From assembly GCA_930367205.1 (NCBI GenBank), contig OV884009.1, forward strand, positions 37,023,841 to 37,087,840: a DNA stretch of 64,000 bases. The letters run 5' to 3'. This DNA comes from Acanthosoma haemorrhoidale. Taxonomy: Eukaryota; Arthropoda; Insecta; Hemiptera; Acanthosomatidae. The notes beneath the pieces were generated by a model. It saw only the letters and a list, made by a program, of their open reading frames with translations. It searched no databases and was not told the origin of the DNA. The position numbers were made by a program, and so were the translations under genes. Positions 56,756-64,000 of this stretch are shown piece by piece. Within the stretch, counting starts at the first letter, position 1. Each line of letters opens with the position of its first letter.

Positions 56756-56829
56756 ACCTGAGTAATTCGGTCTTTTTATTTTCCGTTTCTAGCTACTTTA
56801 ACGGGATCGGCAGTTGAAGGCTTAGATAT

Positions 56830-57335
56830 ATCACGAAAACATAACGTAGACAAATTCCAAAAGAAAAGCATTACCAAAAATTGAGCAAAGTCTAAGTTGA
56901 GGATATTCCTAGGAATAATTCTAGGCCACTGAAGCGTCGATATTACAAGTCAATCCTAGAACCATTAACCATTTTTCTAAATGATTTTTTTTTTGCTGTT
57001 TAAATATCAATTACGAACTGAATTGTAGAAGAAAAAACATTATTGAAATATACGTGGGGGGGTCCATAATTGTTTTCCAAATGCCTATTACAAATAAAAA
57101 AATAATTTTATCCTGAAGAATAACTACAAACTCTTTCGAGCCTCAAGAATTAAAATTATCATAGCACAGGGGAAAATACAATATAAAGTACAAAATAATA
57201 CAGAAAGGATAGCAACCTAGATACATGTAAAACAATTAAAAAAAATTCTCAAACTAATTAAAATGAACATTCTGATCCAATCAATGCTTATTTAACTTAA
57301 TATGTTACCGCTAATTATTTCCGTCTGAAACTGCT
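56830..57335. other. Unassigned AT-rich DNA
   Basis: No supported feature. A run of G occurs near 57,056. Confidence 0.35.
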
Positions 57336-57339
57336 AGTT

Positions 57340-57660
57340 GGGTCGGTTTGAGATGTCAAGAGGAACTCAAAAAGACGGGATTTAAACAACGGAAGGGAAA
57401 GGGATTGGCGAATGGTTTGAGAAGGCTACATACTCGAATTAGGAAAGGTCAAAGAAGGAAGGTCTGTGAGATGGAAGGAGGTCGGATGAACGAGATCTCG
57501 TTCTACAAGAGAGGACGGGGGATTTGAATTGAATGATATGGGATAATTATGCTGTGTTTTTGGTTGATATGATAAAGTAAAGAGAGGCTCCAAGGAAATA
57601 TTGACGTTGAGCAGATGGCAGCAAACAACCCGGACTCGTTACTCCAAGCTCGAGTAATAA
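57340..57660 (-). pseudogene. CR1-like LINE ORF2 C-terminus, second copy
   Basis: It matches the family at 11.7-13.2 kb: nucleotide 'ctccaaggaaatattgacgt...cagatggcagcaaac' parallels 12,075-12,110, and the minus strand reads FHLTDLPSLTFPNSS and FKSRLFEFLL, the expected C-terminal block. Only the last part of the ORF remains. Confidence 0.6.
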
Positions 57661-57664
57661 AAAC

Positions 57665-58600
57665 AGACGAGAATCCCCCAGAGACCCGAGGACAAATAAT
57701 GCTTCATTTTAATTTTTGAACCATCTTGTTCAGCGGAAATTCGTTTTTAACTAAAAATAATGTAAATAGCTAAATTATTGATACAATATAACTATTGAAA
57801 TCATAGACCTTCAGTAAATTTTTTTTAGGGTATGTCAATCACAAGGGTCATTGATGCCCACATATATAAGATAATTTTATTGATTTTGGTTTTACAACAG
57901 CGATGTTTAATTATTTTTTAGAACTTGGAAAGAGATTTGTTGACTTGTTTTTTGTATGTTTTTTATAATACTATTTAAAACTACATATCTTATGGGCTCG
58001 AGAGAAAACCAAAGCGAGAACAAAGCCCTAGGCAACTCTGACGCCAGCCACGATGCTGGCGGCACCCCAATCCTACCAGTATGGTAGGAAAGCCATATTT
58101 ACAGTGAAGTTATACAAGATATTTATGTTCATCGCTCTCAAAACTTTATTTTCGGTAATTTATTGAACTTTAAATATTAAACAGCGTCTGTTCTTGGACT
58201 TGCAAAATCTTGAGTAAGTGAAACGGGCCCTTCTTTTTTCACAGATTTTATATATATATATTTTTTTTTTTCCCCGGTATTAAACTAATATATTGGATGC
58301 ATATTGCAATGTGTTATATTTCAGACCAATTTAACGGGCTCAGCAGTGACAACTGGACTTCTTCACGAGTCAATGGCCAGGACTAGTAAAAAAAAGAGAC
58401 TCCAGAGATAAACATATGCTAGTAGTTTAAAAATGTGATCGAAAATAAAGGGAAGGGGGTCCTTTTCTAATAGGAGAGCACGAAAGAACCGACAGAAATT
58501 GGTAAATAGGGGGTAATTTTCGATTTTGAAGTTAAGCAGGTTAACGATTTCTCAAACTTGGATAAATGTTTATTTACTATACCCTCAAATGTTTATGAGA
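57665..58600. other. Unassigned, with two adjacent short hairpins
   Basis: GCCAGC/GCTGGC (around 58,042-58,059) and CCTACCA/TGGTAGG (around 58,074-58,090) lie 15 bp apart. No gene is visible. The 88-codon minus-strand frame that follows (58,611-58,877) has no recognisable motif. Confidence 0.35.
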
Positions 58601-58879
58601 ACCACCTCAGTCAAAGTGTCTTAACCCCATTGAAAACGTTTAAGTTGTTCTTGATAACGGGAGTAAAAAAAAACAAAGGCGAGCTGTAATCTACCCTGCG
58701 AGAAGAATGGGGAAATATTGACCTGTCAACCTCAACGAGTGGTAAATTACACAGAGCAACGGTGATTTTGCGGCGCTGGGTTTCAGAGACGAATCTGGAT
58801 AATTCCAGTCTTCTAAATACGAGAAAAATATCAGATTTGCCGAATTGACTCCAGTTGTTGAAATAAAGGAAATACATAC

Positions 58880-59990
58880 TATATTGAAATAAAAACGAAC
58901 ATTTTTTTTTTTAGGAAGGGAGGGGGATTATTTAACCTAAAAGACTATTATTATTTGTTTATTTAGAGCCTGATAAGGAAAATTTGTGCTTAGAAACGTC
59001 TAACAAGTTTTAATAAAAAAAATATAGTTTAGAAAGCTCAAAATTTGTTATTTATTTATGAAAATATACAAAAACTTCCATTTTACAGTAGGAACAGAGT
59101 TCATTGTTAACAATTAAATAGAATTAATCAAACTAAGTAAAAATATGTTACGAAAAAAAAGTAGAGTAAATTTGAACAAAGTAATTATACGTCGTGTACC
59201 ATAGTACATATTAATGTATCTAAATTCACTCCAATATCTGTGCCACATAAAAAAAGTATTTTTTTCCCCCCAGAGTTATATGCCTAGGTGGCTACGAATC
59301 AGCTTCATCTTTCAGAGGAGGGCCCATTAATTACTAATCAACACCATTTAAATATCTTAATAAATATGTTTTAAAAAAAATGTAAATGTTTTTGTATTAT
59401 TACTTTTGACACCTACATTTTTTTTATTTTTACTATTATTTATTTTTGTTTGTATATAACACAAATAACAATGCAGTTTCAAGATAAATTGCAAGCCATA
59501 TAGACGATAGATTATGTCAAGCGAGTCTAGCCTCAAGTGTCTCAGATCGATTCCAATCTTGTCAAAAAAGTCACTTCTGGTTTTTTAGAATGTCACCTTT
59601 ACAACCAAACCTTTTCACTAATCATTACGCAAACAAACCCCAAAACGTTTCCTTGGATTGGCTGACAAGTACTAGAACAACTTGAGTTGTTTTCGGTTAC
59701 ACTTTTATTTGCTTTATCAGTTAATAGGAACACATATTGTCCCAAAATCGTACATGCGATTTCCGGCTAGTGAGCACGAGGATTTTCATTCAAGTGAGTG
59801 CTACCGATATATCAATAGTTTTTACCAAGCGATAGTTCCATTGATACTCGCGCTGATTTAATTCCTAGGACTGTTGACAGAAGTTATTTCTTCAGAATGT
59901 CTCTTGCCATTATAAGAGACATTCGAAGTTCGTAGTGCGTTCCGTTCACACTCCTTTAAAAAAACCATGACTCCCGAATCAGCTCCGTGA
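58880..59990. other. Unassigned AT-rich DNA
   Basis: A 'ggaagggagggggatta' stretch at 58,914 resembles the start of the R1 repeat core (29,390; 52,998), but nothing further aligns. Confidence 0.35.
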
Positions 59991-60024
59991 AATTTATTAA
60001 CGAGGGACTAGGATTTGAGTGCTA

Positions 60025-60245
60025 GGTGTACTTTATGTGGTAGTAAATTGAAAACTAGTAAGAATACATCTCAAAAAAATCTCATCGTCTGATGAGACGT
60101 CACAAGGAAAAGCATTTGGCAAGCGAAAAGGACTGAAGACTAATAAACAATCTGAAGAGAACCCCTCTGCTCATGAGCCAACTGACCAAGGTTTCGAATC
60201 CAGTAACACCAAAGTCTATTTAAAAAACAGTGGACAACTTTTTGG
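60025..60245 (+). pseudogene. BED-type zinc finger, hAT transposase N-terminal remnant
   Basis: The plus strand reads ARCTLCGSKLKTSKNTSQKN and then, after a frame shift, MRRHKEKHLASEKD. The spacing C-x2-C...L-x2-H-x4-H with 'S.NL.RH...KH' is the BED finger that hAT transposases use to bind their termini. Further frame (PSAHEPTDQGFESSNTKVYL) is the usual variable linker. No RNase H-like catalytic core or dimerisation domain follows in the AT-rich sequence. Chromatin proteins also carry BED fingers, but the decay favours a transposon. Confidence 0.55.
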
Positions 60246-60539
60246 ATAGAACTCACGTGATTTGCACAAATTACTCCAAAACAATACTGACAAACATTTA
60301 TTACATTATCACAAATAAATTAATTTAATAATTTATTATTATAGTTTCTGTTAATTAATAAATATTTTATGATAGCAATGATAAAGTTAGTTATCAATTA
60401 TTTATTATTGAAATCTTTCAACACCTGTCATATTTTTCTACTCATTCCTTAATTCCATAGTAAAATTACGTTTTCTCTTTGAAATGGGAATTATGAACTA
60501 TCGATTCTATCAATAGATAGTGTCAGGGTATGGATAGTG

Positions 60540-61330
60540 CCAATTATCGACTATCGGACCTCTCTATGGTTTATTACTCGATACTAGATACATAACCGAT
60601 AGGTAAGGGTAAGAGGCGGCCATACTAGTTACCCGCACAGCGAGTCAACAGAGCACTAGATAGGGAATTAGCTTCCTTATCTCCCATAGTTCCTAGCTCC
60701 TGCGGGATGAGTTTGTTAATTAATTAAAACATTTAATTAATTATTTTTCCTTTCTTTCTATTACTAATGGGCAATGTGCCTCTACTACCAGGCACTAAAA
60801 ATAAAAGATTATAATCTCTCAGCCACCCCAAGCTCTTATTCGCTGGAACGGAAACCGTACCGGAACGAAACCACCCACTTCAGCCACTAACTGCATCAAT
60901 TAAGAGTCAGTTCCTGGCTCTTCGAAAGGATTAGACAAATTAAGAGGAATTCCAGATTTTCCCACAAGTTCGAACAGCTACGTACGCAGCAGTATCACAT
61001 CAGCCAAAACCACCTGTTAGTCACTTTAAATTTATAATACTTTAACCGATTAAAGCCGTGGCGTTATATATTTGTAGGGGTCTAATGCTATCACAGTTAT
61101 TGACTGATGAGTGAGAAAGCCCTCTCTAGGGTCGTTATCGGACAACTAATCCAACAGCTCAACTTGAACCAATCAATGAGAAGGTACTTCAATGGTAGTG
61201 GTTCTGCAAATAATAAACCCAGAAAGCTAAAGCTAACTGCAGTGGCGTACGCAAGAGGAGGGGATCAGGGGGATAACCCCTCTCAAATTTATGAAAAAAT
61301 ATGTTTTTTATACCCACCAACATAGGGTTT
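60540..61330. other. Unassigned; contains a hAT-terminus-like motif
   Basis: CAGTGGCGTACGCAAGAGGA starts at 61,240 and continues into G- and C-rich 'gggggataacccct'. 'CAGTGGCGTA' followed by a G-rich run is a common hAT terminal repeat, but no matching inverted end was located, so no element is called. Confidence 0.25.
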
Positions 61331-62280
61331 ATATTTATTTATTTTTTATTAATCCTCCCTGTATTGAGGAAGAAACTCCCATTCACGCGAATTGCAGGAC
61401 GAAATGTTTGTATTTGTTAAGTGCAGGAAGAATTCAAGGTGAATTAGAAAGATAAATAATATTGCTCTCAACCAACAGATGTCAGTACTTTTGGATCTAA
61501 AGCAGTTCTATCACGGTATAATTCAATCACTAATAAAGTGGGGAATATTTTGAAAACAAATTTTTACTCAAAAATAACGTAAAATTTGAAGAGTGTAAAA
61601 ATAAATATTTTCCTGTCATATTATTGAAGATTGAGACGTTCTGTTAATAATACGTATTATTTGTTGGGCTTTAGTGGACTGTCATTAAAAGTCACCATAA
61701 GCTCGTAATGATAACCCACTAATCTATAAATTTTACGCTTCTCATAAGAAAAGACATTTCCGGTCACGTATAGAACTATGTGAACTTCTATTGTACAGAT
61801 GAAAGCAGAGCAATGCGGTTGGCAATGTTATCACAGATAACCGTATATACGGGGTGGTCCGAATCTATTGGATCAGAGTTCGAGAATCCATTCCTTAGGT
61901 AAACCTCTAAAGGCCCTCCTGGCCCAGATCCAAAAACGCTTCCTTCAAATATATGCCGGTAAAACCACCCCCAAAAAACACACTATTTATTTTTTAAGGC
62001 TTTAATTTTTAGTTCCGTTCTTTAATAACTAACTCCACGACATAAAGAGTATGATATAAGCAAACTTCGACGTCATCATTATGTTTAAGTAATTCACGAA
62101 TGTTGCAGTTGTCAATTATTATTCAGCCCATGGATATGACTTTTTTTTTTTACAAATAATTTAAGTTGTGAATCCTGAAACATTTTTCTCGTCCTTCTAC
62201 GAAATCTAATCAAAAACTAAATTCCATGATTCTTCGTGAAGTTCATTACAATTTGTTTTCAATACATGAGTTTGGGTATG
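61331..62280. other. Unassigned AT-rich DNA
   Basis: No supported feature. Confidence 0.35.
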
Positions 62281-62282
62281 TT

Positions 62283-62525
62283 TAATCAATAAATCTGAAC
62301 ATGAAAATAAATACAATCTGCTAATATGGATAATTGTGATATATGATACCTCATTCGTATCATATGTACAATAGTACATCCACTCTCTCGTCAAAACAAT
62401 ATTTACATTGTGTATACTTAATTTATTAACACACAAAGCCCTGGGAATCCCCAGATTAGTGAGCGGAATTGCCACTTCCCCAGAGGAAGGAATCTTTGGG
62501 GAGTTCCCCCACCTGCTTTCATATC
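62283..62525 (-). mobile_element. Diverged LINE family A-like 3'-end fragment
   Basis: The layout follows the family A 3' UTR: 'aaataaatacaatctgctaa', then 'gatacctcattcgtatcata', 'aatatttacattgtgtatac', then a GC-rich block ending 'gaggaaggaatctttgggga'. Similarity is partial and the block is non-coding. Confidence 0.45.
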
Positions 62526-63395
62526 ACTGTTAAATAGGCAAATCAAGTTTGCGTTTATGTATCTTCTGGTTAAATACCAGATCAATACAATTTACTACTC
62601 GTGGATATGAAGTTTTTGCACCTTTTCAACTACGTGTAATTAACTGGTTGGCTTCAAATCCAGTAGTAACCTTTCTATCATATTTTACATTGTTTGAGTT
62701 TTTACTGACTAAATTTTGTTTATATCTGTATACAAAATATAAGTAAACAAAACAATAGGCAAAGGAGATGAAGAAATGATATCCAGGTATACTTATGGGA
62801 CTCCACGTGAGTATTAAAGATTGTCAAAAGCCTATTTCATATAAAATTAATAATCATTTATTCTATTTATCAAGCCAGCATTGCAACTGGAAATTTGCAA
62901 AAAATGATCGAAATTTTAAAAGACGTGTTTACAATAACAAATCTACCGTTGATTGCTAAAACTTTATTTTCTGGAATATTTCTTTTTTTGTCATATTTTA
63001 TCTGACCTTGAACATACACGCATACAGAAGAAATAGTCGTATCGTACCTTAACGAAAATAGAGCCTTTCCCTTCGCAGTAGGGGATAATAGATAATAATA
63101 TATAGGAATAAGAGGGGGTAATAGATAATAATTATCGTTATTGGCTCGACATCCACAAGTCTAAGCGATACATTTATGTTTTTTTTATGGATGCGGTTCG
63201 ATTGCTAAAAACAAACAAATTTGCGCCAGTATAAGTTATATTACTTATTTTTATGAAAGTATAGACAGATCCGCTCGCAACCGTTGACGTGAGCAATTTA
63301 TGATGGTACTAAAGTAACTCTTGCCAATCGTCGACACCTTTGCCTCAAAAGAAGAACTGAACAAGTAAGAATGTAGGACATATTATGGACTAACA
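62526..63395. other. Unassigned, with a weak R1-like stretch
   Basis: 63,000-63,080 ('tcgtaccttaacgaaaatag', 'agcctttcccttcgcagta') loosely recalls the right end of repeat R1. Nothing else is supported. Confidence 0.3.
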
Positions 63396-63790
63396 AACTT
63401 ACAGCTTGCTTATCACAAACCCTTTTTTAATGCTCCAATCCTATCTATCAAATCGGTTGTTTGGAGTCCGATATGTCTCAGGATATTCCAATCATTAGTC
63501 GAAGTAACTCAAGATAGTGTCTTGGGACCTATTCTTTATACCCCATATACCGCAGATATTCTGTTTACCCCTAACCTAGCACCTTCCTTACAACCTTTGC
63601 TGATGACACAGCAATCTTTTTATGTCATACCGATCAGCTACGAGCATTCAGCAACCTCAAAAATCACCTCACAGAGACAGAGAACTATTGTAACCAATGG
63701 CGCATCAAGGTCATGCTTACGAACACTTAACATTCACCCTTCAATCAGGATCCTGTCCAACCGCCACCATAAATGTTTAATACTCGATTA
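63396..63790 (+). pseudogene. Jockey-like LINE RT fragment (palm region)
   Basis: The plus strand reads LQSYLSNRLFGVRYVSGYSN (about 63,430-63,490), then DSVLGPILYTPYTADI (63,516-63,563) and, in a shifted frame, the catalytic ADDTAI equivalent near 63,600, followed by ENYCNQWRIKVM (about 63,680-63,715). It parallels 5,500-5,170 of the minus-strand LINE but is a different, more diverged family. It is truncated at both ends and carries at least two frameshifts. Confidence 0.75.
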
Positions 63791-64000
63791 ACAGATCGTA
63801 TATTTTTTAAATAAAAGGATAGACAAGGAATATTCATCAATACGAACTAATTTTGAAATTTAACGGAATTAGAAATCTCCTCTCGTATAGTTCAGTCACT
63901 TGATTATTTTATGTTGCCCGGTTTTATTACCCCAAAGACACAGTTTTATTCTAATCAGTTTTAGGGGGGCTGGAGAAGATATTAAATTTTATTACCGCTG

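Noticed and set aside
60549..60575. Resemblance of 'gacctctctatggtttatta' to the LTR at 35,437
   Set aside because: Similarity ends after about 22 bp; flanks do not align, so no LTR copy is called.
61240..61290. CAGTGGCGTA... as a hAT terminal repeat
   Set aside because: No inverted partner or 8-bp duplication was found nearby.

Overview
The window is AT-rich animal DNA, most likely from an arthropod, built almost entirely of decayed and nested transposable elements. It contains no convincing complete cellular gene. The case for an arthropod is the combination of Jockey/I-type and CR1-type LINEs, Ty3/gypsy elements (one with an env-like ORF), a BEL/Pao gag, mariner, a P-element-type transposase and a Transib/RAG1-type transposon. 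A crustacean such as a copepod is a guess; nothing here fixes the species.

1-14.3 kb is a LINE graveyard. After a (GA)n tract (875-1066) come 3' ends of one LINE family at 2,222-2,640, 4,318-6,547 (with a nearly readable reverse transcriptase) and 8,880-9,640, all on the minus strand. At 9,735-11,204, inside a perfect 13-bp target-site duplication, two copies of another LINE's RNase H/C-terminal end lie head to head and are fused to the 3' end of the first family. A CR1-like ORF2 (11,690-13,160, minus) and a plus-strand RT with a Jockey ORF1 zinc-knuckle piece inside it (13,430-14,300) follow.

14.3-30.7 kb is mostly anonymous. It holds a mariner N-terminal fragment (16,300-16,740), a 754-bp solo LTR with a 5-bp TSD (19,594-20,347), LINE scraps, two weak candidate exons (25.8-26.65 kb) and a copy of a non-autonomous repeat.

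30.7-36.4 kb is the richest part. A 368-bp tandem repeat (30,771-31,506, with a decayed third unit) abuts a 2,193-bp DNA transposon (31,902-34,094). That transposon has 38-bp terminal inverted repeats and a CGCCG duplication, and encodes a decayed RAG1/Transib-like transposase C-terminus. Next is a Ty3/gypsy pol (protease 34,355, RT 35,900-36,361) split by a 1,008-bp solo LTR of the same family as the 19.6-kb one. The end of this LTR carries 39-bp repeats that include a tRNA-Trp primer-binding-site-like sequence.

36.4-45.2 kb holds inverted arms of about 0.9 kb (37.26-38.2 and 44.33-45.18 kb). They enclose P-element/THAP9-type transposase exons with a recognisable intron, a BEL/Pao gag fragment and a palindromic mariner. 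45.2-50 kb is a minus-strand gypsy pol followed by an env-like ORF. 50-64 kb has further repeat copies, a GC-rich candidate first exon (56.6 kb), a CR1-like tail (57.4 kb), a BED-finger hAT remnant (60.0 kb) and a Jockey RT piece (63.4 kb).

No pathway or operon is present. The relations between features are nesting and mutual insertion. All family calls come from reading motifs by eye; no database search was run.
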